Source of the DNA: Arctopsyche grandis
Lineage: Eukaryota; Arthropoda; Insecta; Trichoptera; Hydropsychidae
DNA: 64,000 nt
NCBI RefSeq assembly: GCF_051622035.1
Contig: NC_135356.1
Location: forward strand, 11,704,079 to 11,768,078
Reading direction: 5' to 3'
Shown piece after piece: positions 1-11,089 of the stretch (within the stretch, counting starts at the first letter, position 1; the number at the start of each line of letters is the position of its first letter). The notes under the pieces were generated by a model that was not told where the DNA came from, ran no database searches, and worked only from the letters and a program-made list of their open reading frames with translations. The position numbers and the translations under genes were made by a program.

Positions 1-451
1 AAACTTTATATATATTCGCAGATACTTGCGAATATATATACATATATATAGATTAAAATAAAAAGAAAATAAATCTAATATAAAATAAAAAATGAAACAT
101 AATTGTATCATCGACCAGAAACGATCGACGAAAACGTAATACAAAAATATATCAGCGGACTGAAGCAGTTCAGCAGAATCATATATGCATCAGCGGCCAG
201 TAAGCGTTGACAGCAACATGATGCAAATATGAGTCAGCGGCCACCATTGTGTTATGGAAACGTTCCTTTACAAAAATCGTAATTTTTTTCATGTTCCCCT
301 TATTATTTGGGAAATAAAAGTCCTTGAGTGTTTCCCCATGTACATATATATGTACCTTTAATCTGAATACAAAAAAAAATTACAAATTTTATGAAATATA
401 AGGGGACAAATTTGAGGTAAAACTATTCTATTTTTACATACCTCCTTTACG
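1..451. other. AT-rich flank, no gene seen
   Basis: This stretch lies downstream of the minus-strand zinc-finger gene. It is AT-rich with short TATA/ATAT runs and holds no convincing reading frame, repeat end or RNA gene. It probably contains the 3' UTR of the zinc-finger gene, but I see no decisive polyadenylation site. Confidence 0.5.
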
Positions 452-537
452 ATTCATTGTGATTTTTCCCCACTATGAATATTGATATGTGCACAAAGAT
501 TTCGTTTCGTAGTAAATGTTTTTGAACAAATGTCTCA
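452..537 (-). pseudogene. lost terminal C2H2 finger beyond the stop codon
   Basis: Directly after the TGA at 537-535 the same frame continues as a further finger (DICSKTF, then TTKRNL and two His spaced H-x3-H), followed by SGEKSQ and a second stop near 452. The TGA sits exactly where every other finger has its first Cys (TGT). The simplest reading is a Cys-to-stop change that removed the last finger from the protein. A sequencing error or a polymorphism would look the same. Confidence 0.7.
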
Positions 538-3500
538 TTTGTGTGGCTTTACCACAGTATGTGTACCCAAATGTTTGATGAGTAAATTTTTTCTACAGAA
601 TAATTTTGAACAAATGTCACATTTATGTGGCTTTAACCCAGTATGAACACACATATGTTCACTGAGATACGATTTTCTAATGTATGATTTTAAACAAATG
701 TCACATTTGTATGGCTTTACCCCAGTATGAATACCCATATGTGCCCTAAGATATCGTTTCGTAGTAAATTTTTTTGAACAAATGTAACATTTGTGTGGCT
801 TTACCCCAGTATGAATATCCATATGTTCTCTGAGTCCATTTTTTATACGGAATAATTTTGAACAAATGTCGCATTTGTGTGGCTTTAACCCAGTATGAAT
901 ATTCATATGTGCACTGAGACTCGATTTTCTAAGGAATGATTTTAAGCAAATGTCACATTTGTGTGGCTTTACCCCAGTATGAACACCCATATGAATAGTG
1001 ACTTCATATTGTTTAAAAAATGATTTTAAACAAATTTCACATTTGTGTGGCTTTATCCCAGTATGAATAGCCATATGTATGCTGAGTTCCTTATTTCTAA
1101 GGAATGATTTTAAACAAATTTCACATTTGTATGGCTTTACCCCAGTATGATTACCCATATGTGTAGTGAATTCATATTTTTTAAGAAATGATTTTAAACA
1201 AATTTCACATTTGTGTGGCTTTATCCCAGTATGAATAGCCATATGTATGCTGAGTTCCTGTTTTCTAAGGAATGATTTTAAACAAATTTCACATTTGTGT
1301 GGCTTTATCCCAGTATGAATAGCCATATGTATGCCGAGTTTCTGTTTTCTAAGGAATGATTTTAAACAAATTTCACATTTGTATGGCTTTACCCCAGTAT
1401 GATTAACCATATGTATAATCAGATTTTGTTCCAAAATAAATGTTTTTGAACAAATGTTACATTTATGTGGCCTTACACCTGTATGAATATGTAAATGTGC
1501 ATTTAGATTTCGTTTCGTAGTAAATGTTTTTGAACAAATGTCACATTTGAGTGACTTTACCACAGTATGTGTACCCAAATGTTTGATGAGTCCTTGTTTT
1601 CTAAGGAATGATTTTAAACAAATTTCACATTTGTATGGCTTTACCCCAGTATGATTACCCATATGTATAATCAGATTTCGTTCCAAAATAAATGTTTTTG
1701 AACAAATGTTACATTTATGTGGCCTTACACCTGTATGAATATATAAATGTGCATTTAGATTTCGTTTCGTAGTAAATGTTTTTGAACAAATGTCACATTT
1801 GAGTGACTTTACCACAGTATGTGTACCCAAATGTTTGATGAGTCCTTGTTTTCTACTGAATAATTTTAGACAAATGTCACATTTGTGTGGCTTTACCACA
1901 GTATGAATAGCCATATGTATGCTGAGTTCCTGTTTTCTAAGGAATGATTTTAAACAAATTTCACATTTGTATGGCTTTACCCCAGTATGATTACCCATAT
2001 GTATAATCAGATTTTGTTCCAAAATAAATGTTTTTGAACAAATGTTACATTTATGTGGCTTTACACCTATATGAATATGTAAATGTGCATTTAGATTTTG
2101 TTTCGTAGTAAATGTTTTTGAACAAATGTCACATTTGAATGACTTTACCACAGTATGTGTACCCAAATGTTTGATGAGTCCTTGTTTTCTAAGGAATGAT
2201 TTTAAACAAATTTCACATTTGTATGGCTTTACCCCAGTATGATTACCCATATGTATAATCAGATTTCGTTCCAAAATAAATGTTTTTGAACAAATGTTAC
2301 ATTTATGTGGCTTTACACCTGTATGAATATGTAAATGTGCATTTAGATTTCGTTTCGTAGTAAATGTTTTTGAACAAATGTCACATTTGAGTGACTTCAC
2401 CACAGTATGTGTACCCAAATGTTTGATGAGTCCTTGTTTTCTACTGAATAATTTTGGACAAATGTCACATTTGTGTGGCTTTACCACAGTATGAATATCC
2501 ATATGTGAATTAAGATTTCGTTTCATACTAAATGTTTTTGAACAAATGCTACACTTGTGAGGCTTTACCACAGTATGAATATCCATATGTGCACTAAGAT
2601 TTCCTTTCGTAGTAAATATTTTTGAACAAATGTCACATTTGTGTGGCATTACCCCAGTATGAATACCCATATGTTTGCTAATTTCTTGTTTTCTACGGAA
2701 TAATTTTGAACAAATGTCACATTTGTATGGCTTCACCCCAGTATGAACCCTCATGTGTACACTTAGATTATCTTTACTGTTAAAAGATTTTGAAAAAATG
2801 TCATCATGCAGCTTTCTTCGAGTATCTGAGTTTTTCTTTGTCACTAGATTGTTTTTATGAGTAAACAATTTGTCTTGAAAATCTATTTTATGGTCCAATT
2901 CAGAATGTGTAGAGCACATCTTATTTAAAGTTTTTCGAAATGGTAATTCTTCCGGTAGAATGTGTGTATTGGTATCTATTATTGCTGCCATATTATCTCT
3001 CGAAGTAATTTTTCTTCCAGAGGTCTAAAAAATAAACCGAACGTTATTCAATTAAACATATGTCACTTCTTTAAAGTGTGATTAGATGTCATTTTACATG
3101 TGAATTTATATTTTCGAGTAATTGAATGTTTCGCTTAAAATCCTATTTACTTACCTCGCCATCGTCTGATGAACTACAAATGTTGGGTGGCATAGCATCA
3201 CCCAACTCATCTTCCCATATTAAATCTTCCAGCATAACTGTCTCCGGCTTGATTTTCAAATACTTGTCTAATTCCTCCCTCGACTTTGTGTCATTCTGAA
3301 AACAAGCGTTTCGAAAGCTGTCGAACAATTCCAGATTGTTGACACAAGAAAGGCATATCATATCTGGCAGATGGTCACCTTTCTTAACCTGCAAATTTTA
3401 ATGGTATTAACGATTACGAGGACTAGCGAATTAACAATAGCAATGATTCAAGCGGTGTGTAACTAACCCGCAGCTGACAGAAGGTCCAAATGCGTTGAAC

Positions 3501-3653
3501 CAAACGTGGTGGATGAGGGTCGTCATGGATGGAGACGAAGGACCCTGCTGGAGCAGAGCAGAGACAAAGTCTGCACTCCATTGCTATTTGGGAGGAAGAA
3601 GAACAAGCTCCTGGAGAGTGGATAGTGGATAATGGATGCCTAGATGTAGACAT
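535..3653 (-). CDS. ZAD-C2H2 zinc-finger transcription factor, 26 intact fingers
   Basis: Probable nuclear DNA-binding regulator. Three exons join in frame: 3653-3468, 3388-3155 and 3024-535, with GT-AG borders, giving up to 969 aa. Exons 1-2 encode a ZAD dimerisation domain with zinc ligand pairs C27/C30 (MECRLC) and C74/C77 (CLSC). An acidic stretch near residues 115-140 (EDLIWEDELGD, SSSDDGE) follows. From about residue 242, 26 fingers of exactly 28 aa run to the end; a degenerate Cys-less finger precedes them. Linkers are TGVKP, TGIKP or TVVKP rather than the usual TGEKP. Start: Met1 at 3653 is upstream-most; Met25 (MECRLC, at 3581) is an equally good start because ZAD domains usually begin at the N terminus. 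ZAD-C2H2 proteins are a large, rapidly evolving insect family, so the target and an ortholog cannot be named. The final finger is lost to a stop. Confidence 0.9.
1378..2469 (-). repeat. tandem three-finger (252-bp) cassettes inside the zinc-finger exon
   Basis: Within the finger array a triplet recurs four times: a finger ending GLIKHLGTH, then one with TFTTK(R/Q)NLNAH, then one with TFILE(R/Q)NLIIH. An extra SFLRKQ finger is placed between some triplets. Copies differ by only a few residues, so this looks like recent unequal crossing-over in 252-bp or 336-bp steps. Confidence 0.85.
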
Positions 3654-4098
3654 CCGTTTGAGTTGAGGGTCTTCCTAGGCTGACATGCAAGTGGCGCTGG
3701 TGACGGACTCGAGTGGGGTTTCTGGATTGTTGAGTTTCAAAATTAGGGTTGCCAAATATAATTTTCTCCTGGAAATTCCAGGCATTTGTACGTTGGCAAA
3801 AAAAGTCTACCTCACTAAAATTCTTCAAGTTGGAGCCAGTCGGTAAATTTTGCACTCGCTGCTGCTCGCGAGTGTTAGTGTCGTCAGTATTCGACAGTAT
3901 CGTGCAGAAAAAAATAGCTTGGTCGACAGTGCGCAATATGTGAATATAATCAAGATTATTGATTACTAGTGTTGTACCCGATGAAATATTATCGCATGGG
4001 TGTTGGCACATTAAGTTATTAAATTAAAAAGAAATGTGTCGGTCCTGTGTCGAATTTTTTTCCAATACCTTTTGAATATATTTAAAATGAAAAAAACT
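3654..4098. promoter_or_regulatory. 5' flank of the ZAD zinc-finger gene
   Basis: This gap holds the presumptive promoter of the minus-strand zinc-finger gene. No TATA box or initiator is convincing, and the short frames here show no codon bias or domain. It ends at the target duplication of the hAT element at 4107. Confidence 0.35.
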
Positions 4099-4260
4099 AT
4101 AGGGTGCAGTGGCGGCTCGTCCTAATGGGCTGCAGGGCTGCAGCCCCTCCTATAAAATTCTAAGATATATATTTAATAATACATTTAATATTTTATTTAT
4201 TAATGATATTTTTTTATTAGTTGGATGGACTTAACTATTGGGGCCTTCGACAGAGTAAAT

Positions 4261-4308
4261 ATTACTTACAATATCACCCATATCCAAAAGGGTGATATTG
4301 TAAGTAAT
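4261..4308. repeat. perfect hairpin in the hAT left arm
   Basis: ATTACTTACAATATCACCC at 4261-4279 is the exact reverse complement of 4290-4308, leaving a 10-base loop. It lies in the left subterminal part of the hAT element. Confidence 0.85.
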
Positions 4309-4430
4309 GTTGACCGTTTCGAAGACCCCACTAACTTGTATGGTGACAGATGAATTAAAATGTTGCTGTACTGGCTGAAAAGTGTTACAGCGCCGAGCTG
4401 AACGCCGCCCAGCCCGGAGTTTCGGAACGA

Positions 4431-4476
4431 GAAAGAGAAAGAGCTATTTGCAACTGCAGATAGCTCTTTCTCTTTC
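4431..4476. repeat. second perfect hairpin in the hAT left arm
   Basis: GAAAGAGAAAGAGCTAT at 4431-4447 is the exact complement of 4460-4476, with a 12-base loop. It follows the first hairpin by about 120 bp. Confidence 0.85.
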
Positions 4477-4762
4477 ACTCACTCTTCCGTTTTGGGCTGG
4501 ACAGTCGGCAGCCTTCGCCTGTTAAACGACATTCATCTGTCAGTTTGTTTAAGATTTCGCGCGCTTGATCTTACATTTGATTAGTTGAATCGCACGATCA
4601 CAGCTTTATTCGTTTTCGTTACTCTTAATTGGTTGCGTACAAGCCCTCATCAAATCTTCGGTGAGTCGTTTTCATTTTGATAACAGCAAACTTTTTTCAA
4701 ATCTGTTTAACTTTTTCTCGTAATTTTTATTTAAATATATTAAGATTTTTTTTCTTTTAAAA

Positions 4763-5549
4763 ATGGAAGAACAAAAGAATTCAGTAAAATATTTACAAAA
4801 TTTGCACTTTTCGCGACTAGAACTTACCGAAAAAGTCGCTATAAAAGCATTAGGCTGCCTCACGCCCAATTTAATTATTTCACAGCCTGCAACTAGTAGA
4901 TCTTTTAGTTACTCGCGAAAATTTAATCCAAACATTTATAAAAAATACAATTGGTTAACGAGATGTACAGAAAAAAACGCGTTATTTTGTTATCCGTGTC
5001 TTTTGTTTGGAGGCGAGTCGCCAGGCGAAGCATCTTGGACGAAAACAGGAGTTATTGACTTAAAACATTTAAACGATAAATTTAAAAACACGAGGGAAGT
5101 GTCGAACACTTAAAAAATGTGTGTAATCTCACGATTTTGGGACGCTTGTCGGCGGGAAATAGATAAGCATAACGAAAACGTAAAAAAAAATCGGGATGTT
5201 TTATTTAAAATTATTGATTGCGTTAAATTTTGCGGTAAATTTGAAATGCCAATGAGGGGACACGATGAAACAGATAATTCAAAAAATCCAGGAGTTTTTC
5301 GGGGGCTTCTAGAATATTCACAAAATTTCGACGATTCTTTAAAAAACATTTTCAAACTTCTTCGGTTTTTAAAGGGACATCAAAAACTATTCAAAATGAA
5401 CTTTTAGATTGTATTTTGAACGTGTGTAGGGAACAAATAAGTGCTGAAATAAAAAAAGCAACTTATCTAGCTGTTATGGCAGATGAAACAACCGATGTAT
5501 CGATGCATTGTCAACAGGTTAATGTTTTTCGTTACGAATTAGGGGGTTA
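4763..5549 (+). pseudogene. truncated TTF-finger hAT transposase
   Basis: The frame from Met at 4763 carries a TTF-type zinc finger (YNWLTRCTEKNALFCYPCLLF, residues about 65-85) and WTKTGV. A stop at 5111-5113 interrupts it, and the next frame starts at 5117 (SRFWDACRREIDKHN). After a further break the sequence continues as VMADETTDVSMHCQQV, the start of the RNase-H-like catalytic region. The rest of the DDE region and the C-terminal dimerisation domain are absent. This is a dead transposase of the DUF4371-containing hAT group, not a host gene. Confidence 0.8.
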
Positions 5550-5880
5550 AGTTTTTGAAAGGTTTTGGGTTTTTTTTTAATCCGCGTCGCGAAACCAGCA
5601 AGAACGAATTTTTTTTAGCAATCTTACTGGAGTACCAGCGTATTTTTCGAAATCTTCATCGCGTTTGGACGCACCCCTTTAATGGGTGGTGAATTTTGCT
5701 AGTTTTTTTTCAATAATACTTAAATCCACATGTAAGTGGTTGTACGCCAAAAATTGTGCTTATTTTGTCCTGTTATGACATGATAGAATAATTATGGTGA
5801 CATTTTTTAGACATCCTTTCAGTGCAGCCCCGCCACTAAAAATTATCACGAGCCGCCACTGATAGGGTGGGTTAAAGGTT

Positions 5881-6376
5881 TGTACCGTTTCCCAGCCTAT
5901 GGAAATTCAGTTGAATTTTGAAGAGGATCTTTATTACTCGATTAATACAGGTGTTTTTGTATGTACAGCGCAGTAGGTAGGGGATTCGCTGGAACGAGCC
6001 AGGTCGAGTTCCTGAAGCTCACTGGCATCTGGGGACGATGCGCTGGTTTATAAAGATGTTGCTTGAGCAACGTGTAGCTGGGCTTGTGACATCACGTTCT
6101 GGAAGATTCCAACGGGGTGGAGGTCTTCCTTTGTGTTCTATGTTTGATGCGTAGTTGCGTAGCTCCTTGGGATTTCCCGTGTACTCGTGATTGCGTATCT
6201 GGAGCGAGTCGAATCGCCTTTATGGGTAAGCTGGACGAAGTATTTCGGCCACGGCTGACTTTCGTGTACGAGAACAGGACGCGATAATGTCATTTGTACA
6301 GATTAAGTTCGATGAGGGAAATAGGTGAAATCATCGACCTAGTTTCGTATGGTACAAGTCGTGCTATATCCCTACA
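5881..6376 (-). mobile_element. candidate solo LTR of an LTR retrotransposon
   Basis: A 496-bp block bounded by TGTA and TACA, which reads TGTAGGGATATAGCAC at its start on the minus strand. It has a TATAAA-like signal and an AATAAA polyadenylation signal in the order expected of U3-R-U5. No internal coding region is attached, so it appears to be a solo LTR. A similar start (TGTAGGAATATAGCAC) occurs near 26098. No clear flanking target duplication was seen. Family (Ty3 or Bel/Pao type) is undetermined. Confidence 0.6.
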
Positions 6377-6452
6377 AAACAATAAAAACTATTTACCTAC
6401 CTACAAACATATAAACAATGTAAAACACCAATAGAAAAATTAATTAATTAAA

Positions 6453-7548
6453 TTATGGAGGATGAACGAATGAGACGACTGGCATGTTAATGCACGTGTT
6501 TATTATATGACAGCTGAAGACAGAGTGAGTAGTGGCTCTCCGAACCCAGCCGGGTTGGTCCCCACTCGCAGGAAGGCAACCAAACTCGACCATGTCGAAT
6601 AAGCGAGCCGCCACATCACTCCCCCCCCCCAGCATCAGCGATACCAAAATTACAAAGAAACAAATTTTACAATACAAAAAAAATTATTGTTACACAAAGA
6701 GAAAAAAAAATTATTGAGTGGGGAGAAAAAAGATGTTGACGTGGGTCATCCGCTGTGTAGGTGTACCGCCCTGAATGGTCGGTAGATTCGAGGGCGGTGA
6801 CGTCGCGAGCAGGACGGTGGCTGGTCCGATGGTCGCGCCGATGCGATGCTGCGGCGGCGCCGCTCTTCCGAGGCTGATGTCGGTTGGTGGGGCGGCGGGG
6901 GCGGCAGGGGCATCGATGTGGTTGATGATACTCCGAGCTGGACCGTGAGTCGTTGTGGCTCGTGGAGGTGTTGTAGCGCTACCGCCCGTCTCGGCGTGAC
7001 GACGCTCGTGGGGACGGACGGGGCCTTGATGATGATGATGATGATGGTGCTGAGGTGGTGTATGTCTTGTGGTGCTGGATGACCGTTCTATGTGTAGTGG
7101 ATCGCGCATGACTCCACATCCAGCTGTCAAGATCGTCGTCTCATTCGCTCCCCCATTTTTTTTAAGCACCTGTCATCGACGTTGTGGCTGGACTCCAGTC
7201 GATAGGTAGGTAGGTAGGTAGGTAGGTAGCCGTGTCTGCTCGTTTATTGTCACCCGCGGGCCGCGACGCGTGTTGATGGCGATGGGGGCGCGGCGGGTAG
7301 CTTCCCCGCCTGGATCGGCGAGGCAGGGATGAGCGGCATGTTAAAATTGATCGAGGATGCGTGGCTCGATGTCGGGGGTCACCAGTTATGGAGGATGAAC
7401 GAATGAGACGACTGGCATGTTAATGCACGTGTTTATTATATGACAGCTGAAGACAGAGTGAGTAGTGGCTCTCCGAACCCAGCTGGGTTGGTCCCCACTC
7501 GCAGGAAGGCAACCAAACTCGACCATGTCGTATAAGCGAGCCGCCACA
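6453..7548 (-). mobile_element. small non-autonomous LTR retrotransposon (TRIM/LARD-like)
   Basis: Two nearly identical 163-bp direct repeats (6453-6615 and 7386-7548) begin TGTGGCGGCTCGCTTAT on the minus strand and hold an AATAAA signal. Next to the 5' LTR is a tRNA primer-binding-like site (TGGTGACCCCCG, 7373-7384). Next to the 3' LTR is a G-rich polypurine tract (6616-6630). The 770-bp interior is GC-rich and His/Pro-rich in translation and carries no gag or pol. The LTRs differ at only a few sites, which suggests a young insertion. It is a non-coding fossil and would have relied on another element's proteins. Confidence 0.85.
7203..7229. repeat. (TAGG)n microsatellite
   Basis: About seven TAGG units in the interior of the small LTR element. 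It is not the insect telomere repeat TTAGG. Confidence 0.85.
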
Positions 7549-7549
7549 A

Positions 7550-9945
7550 TAGCATTTAATAATAACAGATAAAGTAAAAATATCAAATAAAATATAGCAT
7601 TAGGAATGCCTTGCACCTACAGCCAGTTTCAATAAATATGTAAGAAACAACTACAAATACAAAACATCCCTGTAAGGCCCAAATGGAAGAGAGTTAATCA
7701 AAATTTCACTCATAAATCACAATCAATCATGAAAACAATGATGAGCGCAGACTACCAGATAAATGGGTTAGAGTAATTTCCGACAATTTACGCTCACTAA
7801 GGTGGAAAATATCACATTCAGTCTCGGCAGCAACGATTTCATTAAGAAGTCGAATAGCTCTTGGAATAGGAGCCATTCGAAAAAGGACTGTGCGGGCAGG
7901 AGGTACAGCCAGCAAATGATGATGTCTACCACGCACATAGTGATTAGGGACATAAAGTCCCAACTGCTCCAGCAACAACGGGCATGACGTATTACCACGT
8001 AAGAATAGGAGAACGAAACGAATTAATGAGAAGTTTCTCCGAAGTTCGAGGGAATTATACCCAAGCATGCCCAAAAGAAAAGGAGTGGGGTAGAGATATG
8101 GGTAATACCCATATTCTTTCCTATATAGGAAACGAAGAAATGCTTTTTGCACTTTCTCAATCATCAGAGAGTAATTTGCTTCATGCGGATTCCACACAAT
8201 CGCATTATACTCTAGCTTACTTCTCACAAGCGAATTGAAAAGCAAGCGAGAAGACAAAGGATTGGAGAATAATCTTGCATATCTCAAAACAAATCCAAGT
8301 CGACGAAAGGAAACGTCAGCGACTTTCTTGATATGGTTGTGAAAGGTGAGCTGAGGATCAAAAGTGATACCCAAATCGACAATAGATTCCACACGCTTCA
8401 ACAAGACGGATCTAATGGAATATCCGTGACAATAGAGCCAATGTGCACGTCCATAGCTCATAATTGCACATTTGTTTAAATTAAGTTCAAGGCCTAAACT
8501 AGAACTGAACTCCAAGACAGCGTTAATATCAGCTTGAAGGAGAGAGGCTTGCCTCTCATCCTTGACAGCAAAAAATAATTTAACGTCGTCAGCAAACAAG
8601 AGACATGATGCATTACATAAAACTCTAGGGAGGTTATTAATAAGAATTGTAAATATTAGTGGGCCTAAAGTGGACCCCTGAGTAACACCAGATCGAGTAA
8701 AAAATTAAGGAGATTCATTAAGACCATATCTAACAAATTGCTTCCTATCACTAAGATAAGAAGCAAAGAGTTTAAGAAGACGCGTTGAAAAACCCACTTC
8801 AGCTAACCTGATCAAAAGAGCGTCATTATTGACTTGATCAAAGGCTTTACGAAAGTCAAAGTAGGCTACATCAACTTGCTGACCAACGTAAACTTTAGAC
8901 ATGATCAAATGTGTGAAGCAGGCGAGATTAGTGGTAGTGGAACGACATGGTGTAAAACCATGTTGCTCATCACACAATAATCTTTTAAACTGCGCAAGAA
9001 TCAAACGGTGAAGGATGATGTCAAAAATTTTGGGAATAGCCGAGATAATAGCAATAGGTCTATAATTTTCAACCTCATTTTTAGAGCCACTCTTATGAAT
9101 AGGAATGACTCTAGATAATTTCCATTTTTCAGGATAATTACCAGAAGCAAGAATAAAGTTAAAAATAAACTGAAGAGGCTCTAAAAGCGAATTACAGCAT
9201 ACCTTTAATACGTCAGGGGGCACACCGTCAGGCCCAACAGACCCCTTCAGCTTCATAATAGCCATCCTAACATCTCCCAGCGATACCCGCGGAATGTCTA
9301 TACCGACACCCTCAGTAACAATTTGTGAAGCCAAACTAGCATTAAGGGATGGTTTTCTCTGGTCAAAGACAGAGCTAAAAAATTAAGCAAAAGCATTGGC
9401 GACCTCAGGACCGTCAAAACTTTTATTACCAAATGAGAATGAATGCTCAAGGCCATGTGAAATATGCTTACTCTTAATAAATCTGAAAAAGTGGTTAGGA
9501 TTAACCGCAATAGCACTCTCCATCTCATTAAGATAGACAGTATATCGCTCACTCACACCACGTTTCACGATCTTCCTAAGAGTCCGGAATTTCTCATAGT
9601 CACAAAATGATTGGCTACGTTTCCATCTTCTATGAGACAACCATTTTGCACGCACATCACTTATAAGTTTGGATCCAAACCACGGTGGAAATACCCGACG
9701 ATGTTGTTCCGAATTAGGATAAATGATGAACCGAGGAACATAACTGTCAAATATATTATAAAGTATATTATACAAAAATTCAACAGCATCACCAGTATTC
9801 ATGAGGTACATTTGGCGCCAGTCAATTGAACGAACCTCATTATAAACCAATTCAGAATCAACACGAGCAAAATTCCATCGCAGTGAGGAAACCCCAACCG
9901 ATGAACAAGCTGAAGCAGCTCTCACAGAAGAAAAAAACAGAAGCT
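7550..9945 (-). mobile_element. 5'-truncated non-LTR retrotransposon (LINE)
   Basis: The reverse-transcriptase part of a LINE lies in minus orientation with its 3' end next to the small LTR element. The endonuclease half is missing, as expected after incomplete reverse transcription. Reading frames at 9925-9383, 9334-8705 and 8599-7727 cover the pre-RT region, fingers/palm and thumb plus C-terminus. A related copy is at 35.7-37.0 kb. Confidence 0.85.
7727..9925 (-). pseudogene. LINE reverse transcriptase, broken
   Basis: RT landmarks appear in order: GPDGVPPDVLK and YRPIAIISAIPKIFD near 9.0-9.25 kb, VDVAYFDFRKAFDQV near 8.85 kb, GVTQGSTLGPLIF between the two frames, and the catalytic FADD (LLFADDVKLFF) at about 8.6 kb. 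The C-terminal region (RSKLEYNAIVWNP, VQKAFLRFLY) is typical of Jockey/CR1-group elements. The frame is interrupted at about 9380 and in the 8600-8705 interval, so it cannot encode one full protein. It is 60-70% similar by eye to the copy at 35762-36976. Confidence 0.85.
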
Positions 9946-9984
9946 CAATATGTAATGCATCATGATATTATGATATACGATATA

Positions 9985-10375
9985 TGATATTATATTCGTA
10001 TACGTTTTGGAAGTTGTTTAGCTATGACGTACAGACAGACACAGACACACAGAATAGCGATATGATATATATGATTACAGGTTCGGTGATTACTGGTCAC
10101 AAAGTCACTAAAATCTCTATAACGGAACATCCGGCAGCCGAAAAGTCCATCATACTAACGATAACTATCATACTAACGAGAACTTGAGTGCCAAATATTG
10201 TGTATTCGCGATTTTCATGGCAAAAATTGTCTTTGTGACCATCGCAATGTGACGAATAGTCCAATTACCATGATTACACGTATATTACACGGTGATTACT
10301 CCGCAAAAAGCGATCTCGCGCACGTCACTAAAATCTGACAGCCAAAAACTCCATCAATCGAAAGCCACGAATAAC
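9985..10375 (+). repeat. dispersed repeat with two imperfect internal units
   Basis: A unit containing CGGTGATTACTGGTCACAAAG then GTCACTAAAATCT recurs here twice (about 10085-10250 and 10290-10370) and again at 32745-32935, 53753-53905 and 54295-54405. Ends are not sharp, so the class (MITE or satellite-derived) is unknown. Confidence 0.65.
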
Positions 10376-11089
10376 TAAATCAATAGATTGTCATGCGCGT
10401 GATCTCAATTTGCACAATAATCCGTTTACCAAAATTAGTAATGAAACGTCACATTATTTTGCGTGTGGCAACATTCACTTCCCCGCTCCCTTTGCAGTAT
10501 GTCGATGTGGAGGACGTGAGCTATGAGTTGTCATCTGCTTGCTCTTTATCTCAATCATATCTTACACTTCCGGTGAGTTTTCAACCCTATTATTTATCGT
10601 ATATTATATTGTAGACGTAATATTTGGTTCTAACGTAGAATACCAGAAGAATTCAACCTAACCTAACAACTTATGATTAAAAGGTAACCATGTATGTAAA
10701 TTTTTATTAAACCATTTCCTCGACCTATATGAAGATCGAAATATGATACAGTAGCAAGAGAAAGATACGTGCTTACGTCTTGAAATCATATTTTCCATGT
10801 AATATAATATACCTTTGATATACATAACTTGCTTTTACATACGTTTTGTACATTAAAGATTCATTAAGTTGCGGTATTATGTATATTTTCGGTTTTTTTT
10901 TTGCAGAATTACATATTACGTCATTGAAATAAATGCGAATCAAAATATGTACATCTCTGACTCATTTATGCCGTACATGTTTACATTGCTTCATTCCCAG
11001 ACGCGTCTTATACATACATACATTGTAATTTGATATGTTGTTGTGAATTTATCAGTTTATTTTTACAGACTGAACTGATTTAAATCAAT
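10376..11089 (+). promoter_or_regulatory. 5' flank and probable 5' UTR of the NFXL1-like gene
   Basis: No reading frame here is convincing. A TTTTTACAG acceptor at 11061-11069 lies 20 bases before the start codon, which suggests a 5' UTR intron. Thus the transcription start may be several hundred bases or more upstream. No core promoter element can be assigned. Confidence 0.35.

Larger units (their letters stand above)
4107..5861 (+). mobile_element. hAT DNA transposon with perfect 8-bp target duplication
   Basis: Terminal inverted repeats start CAGTGGCGGCTCGT and end with its complement CACGAGCCGCCACTG. The 8 bases ATAGGGTG occur immediately outside both ends (4099-4106 and 5862-5869), as expected for hAT insertion. 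The 1755-bp body holds the N-terminal part of a TTF-finger hAT transposase (4763-5549) but no catalytic C-terminal half, so it is non-autonomous. Two perfect hairpins occupy the left subterminal region. A 222-bp relative is at 25019. Confidence 0.93.

Noticed and set aside
535-2760. 84-bp periodic repeats resembling a CRISPR or satellite array
   Set aside because: The period is that of 28-aa C2H2 fingers in one frame with conserved Cys and His codons; it is coding.
3640-4011. Open frames on both strands upstream of the zinc-finger gene
   Set aside because: No domain, mutually overlapping, and in the expected promoter region; likely chance.
5881-6376. Target-site duplication around the candidate solo LTR
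   Set aside because: GGTT and AAAC at the edges are complementary, not direct repeats, so no duplication could be claimed.
6711-7169. 152-codon minus frame rich in His, Pro, Ala and Thr
   Set aside because: It lies in the GC-rich interior of the small LTR element, has a complementary plus-strand frame of similar length, and its His run comes from a simple repeat. No gag-like or other domain is visible.
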